A DNA stretch of 36,575 nt from Clostridium magnum DSM 2767. Lineage in GTDB: Bacteria; Bacillota; Clostridia; Clostridiales; Clostridiaceae. The notes below the pieces were generated by a model. It worked only from the letters and a program-made list of their open reading frames with translations, was not told the DNA's origin and did no database searches. Within the stretch, counting starts at the first letter, position 1; each line of letters opens with the position of its first letter. Shown here in pieces: positions 1-9,666 of this stretch. The stretch is taken from contig NZ_LWAE01000019.1 of NCBI RefSeq assembly GCF_001623875.1, positions 1 through 36,575 of the forward strand, in the 5' to 3' direction. The position numbers and the translations under genes were made by a program.

Positions 1-1118
<1,118 letters not shown>

Positions 1119-1124
1119 TAATTA

Positions 1125-1148
1125 TTCACTGTGCAATTTTGAAAGAAC
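1125..1148 (+). other. 23S 3' trailer, one arm of a processing stem
   Basis: This stretch (TTCACTGTGCAATTTTGAAA...) is complementary, apart from about one mismatch, to 36148-36171, which lies just before the 23S gene of the downstream operon. The upstream operon's own 23S leader is outside the window and is presumably similar. Such leader-trailer stems around 23S are the RNase III processing substrate in bacteria. The pairing is read from the sequence; the processing role is inferred. Confidence 0.7.
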
Positions 1149-1161
1149 AAAATTCTTTCAA

Positions 1162-1278
1162 TCTGGTGATTATGACGTAAAGGTAACACCCGTTCCCATT
1201 CCGAACACGAAGGTTAAGCTTTACAGTGCTGATGGTACTGCACGGGAGACTGTGTGGAAGAGTAAGTCGTCGCCAGGT
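1162..1278 (+). rRNA. 5S rRNA
   Basis: The gene is about 117 nt and starts TCTGGTGATTATGACG. It holds the conserved loop CCGTTCCCATTCCGAACACG and ends GTCGTCGCCAGG, which pairs with the 5' end. It lies 43 nt after 23S and 6 nt before a tRNA, so it is co-transcribed with both. Confidence 0.95.
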
Positions 1279-1284
1279 TTATAT

Positions 1285-1361
1285 GGATCTTTAGCTCAGT
1301 TGGTTAGAGCAACCGGCTCATAACCGGTAGGTCCGGGGTTCGAGTCCCTGAAGGTCCACCA
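1285..1361 (+). tRNA. tRNA with CAT anticodon (elongator Met or Ile2)
   Basis: A 77-nt cloverleaf: acceptor GGATCTT pairs with AAGGTCC, the anticodon stem is ACCGG/CCGGT and the loop is CTCATAA. The CCA end is encoded. The anticodon CAT is shared by tRNA-Met and by tRNA-Ile2, which TilS converts to lysidine. The acceptor stem and TTTAGCTCAGTTGG start resemble Bacillus tRNA-Ile2, but identity cannot be settled by eye. Confidence 0.93.
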
Positions 1362-1364
1362 TAT

Positions 1365-1440
1365 GGGGGTATAGCTCAGCTGGGAGAGCACCTGCCTTGC
1401 ACGCAGGGGGTCAAGGGTTCGAATCCCTTTATCTCCACCA
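1365..1440 (+). tRNA. tRNA-Ala(TGC)
   Basis: A 76-nt cloverleaf beginning GGGGGTATAGCTCAGC, with anticodon stem CCTGC/GCAGG, loop CTTGCAC (anticodon TGC) and an encoded CCA end. A G-U pair lies in the acceptor stem at the third position, the alanine identity element. It is the last RNA of the rrn operon and is followed directly by a terminator. Confidence 0.96.
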
Positions 1441-1442
1441 TG

Positions 1443-1478
1443 AAAATGTCTGTAATTTAATTACAGACATTTTTTTTT
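1443..1478 (+). terminator. Rho-independent terminator of the rrn/tRNA operon
   Basis: A stem AAAATGTCTGTAAT / ATTACAGACATTTT with a short loop is followed by a run of T. It sits 3 nt after tRNA-Ala. Confidence 0.93.
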
Positions 1479-1552
1479 ATATAAATTATTATATAAGTTA
1501 TAATATAAATAAGCCTAAAATATATTCATATAAGGTTAGGGGTGTACAAAAA

Positions 1553-2047
1553 ATGGATTTTTATAGGGTAAAACAGTTCTATTGGGCTATAAATCCTAAA
1601 ATAACCAATGAAGATTTAGATTTTTTACATAGTAACTTAAGTAAAAATGAGCTAAAGTTATTTTACAAGCTACCTGCATATGATCAAAAACATTCTATAA
1701 AAGTAGCTTATGATGTAACATATGTCTGTAAGGAAAATAATATAGAATCTAAGTTACTAGTAAAAGCTGCATTACTTCATGATATAGGTAAAGTACATAA
1801 AAAATTAAATATAATAGATAAATCTATTATGGTTTTAGTTGATAATATAACTAAAGGTGGCATAAAAAAGCTATCAAATATAGAAAAAGTAAATGTATAC
1901 TATAATCATGGGACAATAGGTAAAGATATACTGAAAAATTATAATTATGACCCTAAATTATTATATTTAATTGAAAATCATCATAATTATAATGTGATAG
2001 GAAATTTTGAGTTAGATATACTGAGAATGTGCGATGATAGAAATTAA
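1553..2047 (+). CDS. HD-domain protein (putative metal-dependent phosphohydrolase)
   Basis: A 164-residue protein with the HD superfamily signature: His47 in DQKHS, the His76-Asp77 pair in LLHDIGK, further histidines at 119 and 143-144, and Asp161-162 near the end. HD proteins of this size are usually phosphohydrolases acting on nucleotides or cyclic nucleotides; the substrate here is unknown. The ATG at 1553 is chosen because GGTTAGGGGTG lies just upstream; an open frame back to 1397 runs through tRNA-Ala and cannot be coding. It is cytosolic, with no signal peptide or membrane segment. It lies alone after the rRNA terminator, 123 nt before niaR. Similar HD proteins near rRNA clusters are known in clostridia, but the function is unassigned. 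Confidence 0.85.
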   Translation: MDFYRVKQFYWAINPKITNEDLDFLHSNLSKNELKLFYKLPAYDQKHSIKVAYDVTYVCKENNIESKLLVKAALLHDIGKVHKKLNIIDKSIMVLVDNITKGGIKKLSNIEKVNVYYNHGTIGKDILKNYNYDPKLLYLIENHHNYNVIGNFELDILRMCDDRN

Positions 2048-2170
2048 ATACAGCCCATGTAGGTATAAAAACATTTTATTTATTGAAAGATAATGGTAAT
2101 ATATACTTAGAATTTACTTAATATAAATATTAAACTAACTACATTGCTGTTTTATATACTGGAGGTAAAT

Positions 2171-2686
2171 ATGAATTCAAAAGAAAGAAGAAAATATATA
2201 GAAGATCTTTTAAGGAAAACGAATACGCCGCACAAAGGGCATGTTTTGTCAGAAGAGTTAGGAGTTACAAGACAGATAATTGTAAAGGATATTGCTATTT
2301 TGAGAGCTGAAGGAAAGAAGATTATAGCTACCCCAGAAGGGTACTTAATATCTAATGAGGAAAAAAATCTTGTGAAAAAAGTTATGGCTTTCTGTCATAA
2401 AGCAGATGACATAGAAGATGAACTTAAAACAGTTGTGAAATTTGGTGGTATTATAGAGGATGTTATAATAGAACATTCAGTTTACGGTGAGCTAAAAGGA
2501 ATGCTTATGATAAAAACTCTTTATGATGTAGAAAATTTTATAAAGAAAATTAATGAGCATAAGGCTGAGCCACTTTTAATATTAACAGGAGGAATACATC
2601 TACATACTATCTCTGCAGAAAATGATGATATAATGGATAATATAACCACAGAACTAAAAAATAAAATGTATTTATTATCGGATTAA
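2171..2686 (+). CDS. niaR: NiaR-type transcriptional repressor (HTH plus 3H domain)
   Basis: A 171-residue protein with an N-terminal winged helix (about residues 5-60, with GVTRQIIVKDIAILRAEG as recognition region) and a C-terminal 3H domain (about 70-168). His76, Glu84, His143 and His145 occupy the spacing of the four metal ligands known in the Thermotoga homologue TM1602. NiaR proteins repress niacin uptake and NAD biosynthesis genes when nicotinic acid is abundant. No NAD genes are in this window, so its targets are elsewhere. The ATG at 2171 follows a strong ribosome site (GGAGGTAAAT); an in-frame start 27 nt upstream lacks one. The next gene begins 43 nt downstream and may be co-transcribed. 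Confidence 0.88.
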   Translation: MNSKERRKYIEDLLRKTNTPHKGHVLSEELGVTRQIIVKDIAILRAEGKKIIATPEGYLISNEEKNLVKKVMAFCHKADDIEDELKTVVKFGGIIEDVIIEHSVYGELKGMLMIKTLYDVENFIKKINEHKAEPLLILTGGIHLHTISAENDDIMDNITTELKNKMYLLSD

Positions 2687-2729
2687 AATAGGCAATATAT
2701 TAAGAATTAATTAATGATGGAGAAACCTA

Positions 2730-3893
2730 ATGGAAAAGGTAGCGCTTTTAAAATGTGAAGATTATGATGTAAAACTTATTGAAGAAAAGCTAAGAGAGGG
2801 ATTCAATCTTTTAGGGGGGGATAAATTTTTAAAAGAACTCATACCATATAATAAAAAGGTTTTATTAAAACCTAATATGCTATCAATAGAAGAAGCTGGC
2901 TCACCAGTTATTACAAATTTTAATGTATTTGAAGCTGTTATAAGAATTATAAAAGACTATACAAGTGATATATCCTTTGGAGACTCACCAGGGTTTGGAG
3001 ACCCTTTAAAGGCCGCTGAAAGATCAGGATTTTTAAATATAGCTAAAAAGTATGATGTGAAATTTGAAGATTTTAAGGATTCTATACATGTGAAGCTAGA
3101 CGAGTCTATATTATGTAAGTCATGGACTATAGCTAAAGCACCCTATGAAGCTGATGTGCTTATAACATTACCTAAGCTTAAGACACATGCTATGGCTTAT
3201 TATACCGGAGCTATAAAAAACCAATTTGGCTGTGTACCAGGTTCATTAAAGGCTACATGGCATACTAGAATGCCAAATGCAAATAACTTCTGCAAAATGC
3301 TATTGGACTTAAATACTTTAGTTAATACTAATTTTGCAATATTAGATGGTATTATAGCAATGGAGGGAAATGGTCCTAAAAGTGGAACTCCTAAAAAGAT
3401 GAACACGTTAATAATGGGCAAAAGTTTATCTGCAGTAGATTCCACAGCGGTTAGATTGATAGGATATGATAACCCGCTAGATATACCTCTTTTAAAAGAA
3501 GCTTATGATCAAAACTGGGGAGAAGTTCTTCCTAAAAATATAGAACTTTTAGGACAGAGCATTGAAGATATGAAAGTAAGTGATTTTCAACTTTGTAGAA
3601 AGGCTGGAAGCTTCTATTTTATAAGTCCTGCAGTTACAAATTTTTTAAGAGATTTAATTGCACCAGATCCATCACTTATAGAGGAAAAATGTATTGGTTG
3701 TGGAAGATGTAAAGAAGTATGTCCTGAAAAATCTAGAGTTATAAAAATGATCAAAGATAAGGATAAAAACATACCTACATGGAATATGAAGGAATGTATA
3801 AGGTGTTTTTGTTGTCAGGAGTTATGTCCATGTGGCGCAATAGAACTAAAATATTCTACACTAGGCAAAATACTTAAAATGAATAAGAGGTGA
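2730..3893 (+). CDS. DUF362 protein with C-terminal 2x[4Fe-4S] ferredoxin domain
   Basis: A 387-residue protein. Residues 1 to about 300 form a DUF362 domain (KKVLLKPNMLS, GDSPGFGDP, LPKLKTHAMAYYTGAIKN). The tail carries two ferredoxin motifs C-x2-C-x2-C-x3-C-P, at about 321-332 and 356-367, enough for two [4Fe-4S] clusters. DUF362 proteins are common in anaerobes beside redox enzymes, but I know of no established reaction. There is no signal peptide, so it is probably cytosolic. It starts 43 nt after niaR and ends 5 nt before the UPF0182 gene, so translation of the last two is probably coupled. A G7 run at 2814-2820 lies within the reading frame (codons for Gly-Gly-Asp). The family call is firm; the role is open. 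Confidence 0.88.
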   Translation: MEKVALLKCEDYDVKLIEEKLREGFNLLGGDKFLKELIPYNKKVLLKPNMLSIEEAGSPVITNFNVFEAVIRIIKDYTSDISFGDSPGFGDPLKAAERSGFLNIAKKYDVKFEDFKDSIHVKLDESILCKSWTIAKAPYEADVLITLPKLKTHAMAYYTGAIKNQFGCVPGSLKATWHTRMPNANNFCKMLLDLNTLVNTNFAILDGIIAMEGNGPKSGTPKKMNTLIMGKSLSAVDSTAVRLIGYDNPLDIPLLKEAYDQNWGEVLPKNIELLGQSIEDMKVSDFQLCRKAGSFYFISPAVTNFLRDLIAPDPSLIEEKCIGCGRCKEVCPEKSRVIKMIKDKDKNIPTWNMKECIRCFCCQELCPCGAIELKYSTLGKILKMNKR

Positions 3894-3898
3894 TCTAA

Positions 3899-6610
3899 AT
3901 GAAAAAGAAACTATTTTTAAGTACAACTATATTTATTATATTAATGTGTATAAGTTTTTTTGCTAGGATTGTTGATTTAATAGTAAATATAGAATGGTAT
4001 AAAGAAGTAGGTTATATATCTGTTTATTTTACTAAGCTTGTAGCAATAATAAAGCTTATGATACCTATTTTTCTAATAAGTTTCATTGGAATATGGCTAT
4101 ATTATAAGAGTTTGAGATTAAGCATTATTAAGTATAAAAAGGTAGTTGAAGTAAATAGTGAAAAAAATAAAATTGAAAAAAGAATATTCTTTACCTCTAA
4201 CCTAATAATCTCTTTAATAATTTCCTATGCATTTTCAGCAGCCTATTGGTATAGAATTTTACAATTCACTAATTCAGTTAAATTTAATATAAAAGATCCT
4301 ATTTTTAATATAGATATATCTTTTTATGTTTTTAAACTTCCACTTATACAATCAATTTATGGTGCAATGGTAAGTTTACTAGGTTTTTTAGTTTTTATCA
4401 CATTTATAACATATTCTATTTTAAGTGCAAAAGATAAGATATATTCAACAAAAAATATAAAGAGAAGGTTTTCTAGAATTAATTTAGTTAATGGTGGTCT
4501 TACAAGATTTGCAGGGAAACAATTAGCTATTATTTCAGCATTGATAATGGTTTGTGTATCCATAGGCTATATGCTTAAAGCTTTTGGTCTAGTTTACAGT
4601 CCTAGAGGAGTTGCATTTGGAGCTAGTTATACAGATGTTCACGTAAGTATGTTATTTTATAAAATAATAGTTGTAGTTTCACTTATTGCAGCTATAGTTA
4701 TTTTCACTAGTGTACTAGCATCAAAGGTAAAACCTATAGTGGCCTCTATAGGACTAATAGTAATTTTAGTTATTACTGAAGGAGTAGCATCAAATGCTGT
4801 TCAGACTTTTCTTGTTAAGTCAAATGAAAAAACTCTAGAACAACCTTATATAAAATATAATATAGATTATACAAGAAAAGCATTTAATATTGAAGATATT
4901 CAAGCACAGCCTTTTGAAGTAAAAGATAACTTAACAAAAGAGGATATTAATAATAATAAGGATACTATAGATAATATAAGAGTAAATTCATATAATCCTG
5001 CACTGGAATTTTACAATCAAGTGCAAATTATAAGATATTACTATGGTTTTAATGATGTGGATGTTGATAGATATAATGTAAATAATAAGTCAAATCAGGT
5101 GTTTGTAGCAGCGAGAGAAATTAATAGCCAAGCAATAGATCCAAGTACATGGCAGAATAAACATCTAATATATACTCATGGTTATGGTGTTGTAATGAGT
5201 AAGGTTAATTCTGTAACATCAGAAGGTCAACCTGATTTTGTTATAAAAGATATGCCACCTCAAAATAGTACGAATATAGACCTTGAAAACTCTAGGATAT
5301 ACTTTGGAGAAAAGACAGATGATTACGCTATAGTAAATACAAAAATGAATGAATTCGATTATCCTAAAGGTGGAGATAATCAAACAAATAAATATGATGG
5401 TAAAGCTGGAATTAAAATGAGCTTTATGAGCAAAATTTTATTTGCAGCAAACCAAGGAGATTTAAATTTTCTTTTATCGAGAGATATAACTAGTGAAAGT
5501 AAGATATTAATAAATAGAAATATAGTAGATAGAGTAAAAAAAATAGCTCCATTTTTAAGTTATGATTCAGATCCGTATATTGTTATAAGTAATGGAAGAC
5601 TTTATTGGGTTATTGACGCATATACATCGTCAGATAAATATCCTTTTTCACAGATTCAAAGTAATATAAACTATATAAGAAATTCTGTTAAAGTTGTTAT
5701 AGATGCATATGATGGTAATACTGATTTTTATTTAGTTGATAAAAATGATCCTATAGCTATAAGCTATTCAAAAATATTCCCAGGGTTATTTAAAGATACA
5801 GATAAACTATCTAATGACATAAAGCAGCATTTTAAGTACCCTGAGGATTTGTTTACAATTCAGTGTAATATTCTTGGAAAATATCATGTAACAGATCCAG
5901 GAGTATTTTATAATGGTGAAGACTTATGGGAAGTATCGAAAAATCAAAAACAAGTTGAAGGAGAAAAAGATGCTTCAGAGGCTCCTTATGTTGTAATGAA
6001 GCTTCCAGGTGAAAAAAATGAAGAAATGGTAGTTATTCAATATTTCAACATGAGAAACAAAGATAACATGGTAGCTTTATTTGGAGCAAGAATGGATGGA
6101 GAAAACTATGGTAAGATGGTACTATATAAATTCCCACCACAAAAGACTGTGTATAGTCCATATCTATTTAAACAGAAGCTAAATCAAGATACGGCTATAT
6201 CTAAAGAGTTATCGCTATGGAATAAAGGAGATTCTCAAGTTCAATTTGGAGATACTATTATAGTACCTATAAATAATTCATTACTTTATGTAGAACCTAT
6301 GTATTTAAGAGCTAGTGGCAAAAATAGTATACCTGAAATGAAAAGAGTCATAGTTTCATATGGGGAGAATATAATTTTAGCTGAAAATATAGAAAGTGCT
6401 CTTGAACAAATGTTTAATTATAAACAAGAGGATAAAGGCATAAATCAAAGTAATGTATCTTCAGGTAATAGTGCAGAAAAATTGGACAAAATAAAGCAAG
6501 TAAAAGAAGTATATGATAAAGCATTAGAGGCACAGAAAAATGGTGACTGGGCTAAATATGGAGAGTATATAAAACAGCTTGGAGAAATGATAACAGAATT
6601 AAATAAGTAA
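3899..6610 (+). CDS. UPF0182 family large membrane protein
   Basis: A 903-residue protein. The N-terminal ~310 residues hold about seven hydrophobic segments (for example around 8-24, 47-68, 100-120, 150-175, 205-225, 255-275, 280-300). A long, mostly hydrophilic part follows, predicted to lie outside the membrane, with NVNNKSNQVFVAAREI, YTHGYG and a low-complexity Asn/Ser and Lys/Glu tail near 840-900. This is the architecture of the UPF0182 (COG1615) family, which is widespread in clostridia, actinobacteria and cyanobacteria and has no established biochemical role. Its ATG lies 5 nt after the DUF362 stop, with GAGGTGAT as ribosome site overlapping the end of the upstream gene. A strong terminator follows, so it ends the niaR-DUF362-UPF0182 unit. 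Confidence 0.9.
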   Translation: MKKKLFLSTTIFIILMCISFFARIVDLIVNIEWYKEVGYISVYFTKLVAIIKLMIPIFLISFIGIWLYYKSLRLSIIKYKKVVEVNSEKNKIEKRIFFTSNLIISLIISYAFSAAYWYRILQFTNSVKFNIKDPIFNIDISFYVFKLPLIQSIYGAMVSLLGFLVFITFITYSILSAKDKIYSTKNIKRRFSRINLVNGGLTRFAGKQLAIISALIMVCVSIGYMLKAFGLVYSPRGVAFGASYTDVHVSMLFYKIIVVVSLIAAIVIFTSVLASKVKPIVASIGLIVILVITEGVASNAVQTFLVKSNEKTLEQPYIKYNIDYTRKAFNIEDIQAQPFEVKDNLTKEDINNNKDTIDNIRVNSYNPALEFYNQVQIIRYYYGFNDVDVDRYNVNNKSNQVFVAAREINSQAIDPSTWQNKHLIYTHGYGVVMSKVNSVTSEGQPDFVIKDMPPQNSTNIDLENSRIYFGEKTDDYAIVNTKMNEFDYPKGGDNQTNKYDGKAGIKMSFMSKILFAANQGDLNFLLSRDITSESKILINRNIVDRVKKIAPFLSYDSDPYIVISNGRLYWVIDAYTSSDKYPFSQIQSNINYIRNSVKVVIDAYDGNTDFYLVDKNDPIAISYSKIFPGLFKDTDKLSNDIKQHFKYPEDLFTIQCNILGKYHVTDPGVFYNGEDLWEVSKNQKQVEGEKDASEAPYVVMKLPGEKNEEMVVIQYFNMRNKDNMVALFGARMDGENYGKMVLYKFPPQKTVYSPYLFKQKLNQDTAISKELSLWNKGDSQVQFGDTIIVPINNSLLYVEPMYLRASGKNSIPEMKRVIVSYGENIILAENIESALEQMFNYKQEDKGINQSNVSSGNSAEKLDKIKQVKEVYDKALEAQKNGDWAKYGEYIKQLGEMITELNK

Positions 6611-6618
6611 TTTGCATA

Positions 6619-6667
6619 ATATAAAGGGGAAAACGGACATAGGTCTGTTTTCTCTTTATATTTTTTA
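6619..6667 (+). terminator. Rho-independent terminator after UPF0182 gene
   Basis: A long hairpin: ATAAAGGGGAAAACGGAC pairs with the AGGTCTGTTTTCTCTTTAT side and is followed by a run of T at 6660-6666. It separates the niaR unit from the L,D-transpeptidase gene. Confidence 0.88.
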
Positions 6668-6737
6668 ATAAATAGGTTTAAAGTATAGCCCTCATGCAAA
6701 TAATACCAATATATGAGTTAACTCGGAGGGTTATATA

Positions 6738-7523
6738 GTGAAAAAAATAGTAGTTTATAGTCTAATACTTACATCTATTCTTATATTTGCACCTGCTTTC
6801 ATAGTTCAGTTTGATGATGAAGCTAAACAAACAGTTAATGTAGATAAAGCTAATATAAAAAATGATAATAGATCAAATAAACAAGATTACAATGATGATA
6901 TAGCAGTATTTTCGTCAAATACTTGTTTTAAAAAGACATATTATATAGGCTCAGATAAGGTTAATGTTTATCAAGATGATTCTGGAAGAGATAAGGTTAT
7001 ATTTACGCTAAGTAAAGATGATGTAGTAGTTGCTTATAAGGAAAATAAGGGATATGTATATTGTGAGGAAAATAAACTAGGAAGAAAAGGCTGGATAAGA
7101 AAGGACAAAAACAATTTAAAAGGTACGATTTCTAGGAATACAAAATATAATTTAGATGTAAATTTGACAAAACAAAGTTTGAAAATATTAAGTGATAATA
7201 AAATAATTAAAAATATATCCTGTTCTACAGGAATTATAGGGGACCAGGATACGGAAACTCCGCTTGGTATATTTTATGTTCAAAGTAAAGGGGAGTATTT
7301 TTTTAGTAACAAGTATAAAGAAGGTGCTAGATATTATATAAAATTTTTTTCTAACTATTTAATACATTCTATACCAGTAGACCAAAAAGGTAATATAATA
7401 GAAGATGAAAAGAAAAAATTAGGTTTTCCAGCTTCTCATGGATGTATAAGGATATCTATACAGGATGCTGAGTGGATATATAAGAACATTCCAGAGGGGT
7501 CATCTATAAATATACATTATTAG
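6738..7523 (+). CDS. L,D-transpeptidase with SH3-like domain
   Basis: A 261-residue protein with an N-terminal membrane anchor or signal (residues 4-24), a disordered Asn/Lys stretch, a bacterial SH3-like domain (about 65-125) and a YkuD catalytic domain (about 135-261). The active-site motif HGCIRIS holds Cys236 with His234; His210 and TPLGIFY (174-180) fit the family. Such enzymes form 3-3 cross-links in peptidoglycan or attach proteins to it, outside the membrane. Translation starts at GTG 6738 after CGGAGGGTT. It begins 70 nt past a terminator, so it is a new unit, 34 nt before the next gene. Confidence 0.9.
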   Translation: MKKIVVYSLILTSILIFAPAFIVQFDDEAKQTVNVDKANIKNDNRSNKQDYNDDIAVFSSNTCFKKTYYIGSDKVNVYQDDSGRDKVIFTLSKDDVVVAYKENKGYVYCEENKLGRKGWIRKDKNNLKGTISRNTKYNLDVNLTKQSLKILSDNKIIKNISCSTGIIGDQDTETPLGIFYVQSKGEYFFSNKYKEGARYYIKFFSNYLIHSIPVDQKGNIIEDEKKKLGFPASHGCIRISIQDAEWIYKNIPEGSSINIHY

Positions 7524-7557
7524 AAGTGTTGTGGTTTATTGAAAGGAAGGTTAAACT

Positions 7558-8949
7558 ATGGATTATGATGTGCTTATATTAGGGGGAGGAATAATAGGGT
7601 GTGCAGTAGCTTATGAACTCTCAAAATATAGCTTAAACATAGCCCTTATTGAAAAAGATTATGATATAGCAGATGATGTGGCATTGCTTAATTCTGCAAT
7701 AGTTTACGATGGGGTAGAATGTGAGGATACATTAGTTGCAAAGCTTGAACTTATGGGAAATAAGCTAATAGATGATGTTGTTTCAAAGTTTAATGTTCGT
7801 TTTAAGAAGTGTAATTCATTGATTATTGCAGAAGATAAAAAAAGTGAAGAAAAGCTAATCAATATGTATGATAAAGCATTAAATAGAGGTATAGATAATA
7901 TTTATTTATTAGATAGTAAAGAAGTATATAAAATGGAGCCAAATCTAACTATGAGCGTGAAAAAGGCTATATACTCTAAAAATACAGGTATTATAGCACC
8001 TTATGATCTTGCTATTGCCTATGGAGAAGTTGCCTTTGATAACGGGGTAAATTTCAAACTAGAAGAGGAAGTTCTAGATATACAAAAAGTGTCTAAGGGT
8101 TTTAGAGTAATTACAAATAAGAATAAATTTAGTTGTAATATGGTGTTAAATACAACACCAGGAGAAAATTATAGCATTGATGGTTCAAGTAAAGTAAGTA
8201 AGAATAGAAGTTACTTAAAACATTTCTTATTAGATAAAAGTTTTAAGGGCAGTTTTAAGAATATAGTATCAACAATAAGTGAAACAAAAGAAACTGTATA
8301 TTCAGTACCTACTGTTCAGGAAAACTCTATGATATCTATAAAGACTGATGAGGATATAAATTACCATGAAAGTTTAAGAAAAATATCGAATTTTATGGGG
8401 AAACTGAGTGATGAAGAAATAAATACATTTTATGAGTCACCTTTTTATAATGATACATTAATTATAGATGATAGTCTTATTGATACAGGATATATTAAGG
8501 TTACAGGAAAACATTATGGGCAGGTTACAATGACGCCTGCTATTGCAAAGATAGTATGTGAAACTATAATAAACAACTTAAATTGTATATTAAAAAAAGA
8601 TTTTGTAGATAAGAGAAGGGAATTTTACAGGTTTAGATATCTATCTAATAAAGAAAGAAATGATATTATAAAAGTAAATAAAAATTACGGTAAGATAGTG
8701 TGTTATTGTAAAAAGGTAACTGAGGGAGAAATTATTGATTCAATAAGAAGACCTTTAGGAGCCAGAACTTTAGAGGGAATAAAAAGAAGAACTGAGGTTA
8801 CTTTTGGAAGTTGTAATGGAGCTCAGTGTCTGAACAAAATTGCAACAATTTTAGCGAGAGAAACTAATAAAAGTATGACAGAAATAGTTAAAGATTCGAA
8901 AAATTCAAGGTTGATAGTTGGTAGAATTAAGGAATTTGATGAAATTTAA
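7558..8949 (+). CDS. FAD-dependent oxidoreductase (GlpA/LhgO-like) with BFD-like [2Fe-2S] domain
   Basis: A 463-residue flavoprotein. The N-terminal dinucleotide-binding motif is GGGIIG (9-14) with an acidic residue at Glu32, followed by a DAO-type FAD domain. The C-terminus has a BFD-like iron-sulfur domain with C-x-C at 382/384 and C-x4-C at 419/424. Relatives are anaerobic glycerol-3-phosphate dehydrogenase (GlpA) and L-2-hydroxyglutarate oxidase (LhgO). The region that in these families reads roughly SGIVHAG is here NSAIVYDG (45-52), so flavin or substrate contacts have probably changed. It is followed 20 nt later by DUF1667, its usual partner, but the second flavoprotein normally between them is missing. 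The substrate is therefore uncertain. Confidence 0.82.
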   Translation: MDYDVLILGGGIIGCAVAYELSKYSLNIALIEKDYDIADDVALLNSAIVYDGVECEDTLVAKLELMGNKLIDDVVSKFNVRFKKCNSLIIAEDKKSEEKLINMYDKALNRGIDNIYLLDSKEVYKMEPNLTMSVKKAIYSKNTGIIAPYDLAIAYGEVAFDNGVNFKLEEEVLDIQKVSKGFRVITNKNKFSCNMVLNTTPGENYSIDGSSKVSKNRSYLKHFLLDKSFKGSFKNIVSTISETKETVYSVPTVQENSMISIKTDEDINYHESLRKISNFMGKLSDEEINTFYESPFYNDTLIIDDSLIDTGYIKVTGKHYGQVTMTPAIAKIVCETIINNLNCILKKDFVDKRREFYRFRYLSNKERNDIIKVNKNYGKIVCYCKKVTEGEIIDSIRRPLGARTLEGIKRRTEVTFGSCNGAQCLNKIATILARETNKSMTEIVKDSKNSRLIVGRIKEFDEI

Positions 8950-8969
8950 TTATTTGGAGGAGTTTAAGT

Positions 8970-9332
8970 ATGATTAAAGAGGTTATTTGTGATAGATGTA
9001 ATAAAATGTGTGTATTAAGTATCGATAAATATGATGATAACATAGAGATTTACGGCAACAAGTGCGATGAGGGAATAAGTTTTGCTAATATGGAAATGAA
9101 TAATAATAAGAGCTTATTTACTACAGTGGTCAGAATAAAAGGGGCTAAGAATAATGTGGTTTCAGTAAAAAGCAGTAAGCCTTTGGACAAAAAGATCTGG
9201 ATAGAATGTTCAAAGGCTTTAGGGAGATTATATGTAGGAGCACCAATAAAAGCAGGGGACATTATTTGTAAGAATATTTTGAACACAGGTGCAGACATAA
9301 TATGTACTAAAAATATAGAAAGAATCTCTTAA
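8970..9332 (+). CDS. DUF1667 domain protein (redox partner subunit)
   Basis: A 120-residue protein with Cys7, Cys10, Cys14 and Cys32 in its first third (CDRCNKMC and GNKCDEG), a likely Zn or Fe-S site, and the conserved DUF1667 stretch VVRIKGAKNNVVSVKSSKP. DUF1667 proteins are encoded next to GlpA/LhgO-type flavoproteins and are thought to be a small subunit of the complex; no activity is established. The ribosome site GGAGGAG precedes ATG 8970. It is the last gene before the serS T-box leader, with no clear terminator between. Confidence 0.85.
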   Translation: MIKEVICDRCNKMCVLSIDKYDDNIEIYGNKCDEGISFANMEMNNNKSLFTTVVRIKGAKNNVVSVKSSKPLDKKIWIECSKALGRLYVGAPIKAGDIICKNILNTGADIICTKNIERIS

Positions 9333-9377
9333 ATATGATAGACGATTATATACCCATAGAAAGTTAAGAAATAATGT

Positions 9378-9406
9378 TGACATAAAAAGTTAAGGTATGT
9401 ATAATT
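9378..9406 (+). promoter_or_regulatory. Promoter of the serS leader
   Basis: TTGACA at 9378-9383 and TATAAT at 9401-9406 are separated by 17 bp, a consensus sigma-A promoter about 50 bp before the T-box stem I. Confidence 0.85.
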
Positions 9407-9454
9407 AAGTAAAATTAAAAATTACCTGTGATAAGGCTAGTAGCAATATAAAAG

Positions 9455-9634
9455 TTTAAGAGAATCAGCGGTTGGTGTGAGTTGATACTGTAGTATTGTG
9501 AATCCACCTTGGAGGGACTGTTAACATCAGTACGGTGATACCGATATAATCGTAGAGTGAATCAAGTTACTTGATTAATTAGGGTGGCAACACGGAGTCT
9601 TTCGTCCCTTTATGGGATAGAAGGCTTTTTTTGG
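9455..9634 (+). promoter_or_regulatory. T-box leader of serS, specifier UCC (Ser)
   Basis: The leader opens with AGAGAATCAGCGGTTGG, a typical stem I start. On the 3' side of stem I, GTGAATCCACC places TCC (9503-9505), a serine codon, at the specifier position after GAA. The T-box itself is AGGGTGGCAACACGG (9581-9595), and the terminator hairpin is about 9595-9625 followed by seven T (9626-9632). The bulge UGGC would pair with a tRNA ending GCCA, as the serine tRNAs in this window do; the matching anticodon GGA is at 19097. Uncharged tRNA-Ser should favour the antiterminator and switch serS on. Confidence 0.92.
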
Positions 9635-9666
9635 TTTATACGATAAATTTTTAGGAGGATTATAAT

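Noticed and set aside
1397..1552. N-terminal extension of the HD-domain protein
   Set aside because: It would begin inside tRNA-Ala and pass through a terminator; the ATG at 1553 has its own ribosome site.
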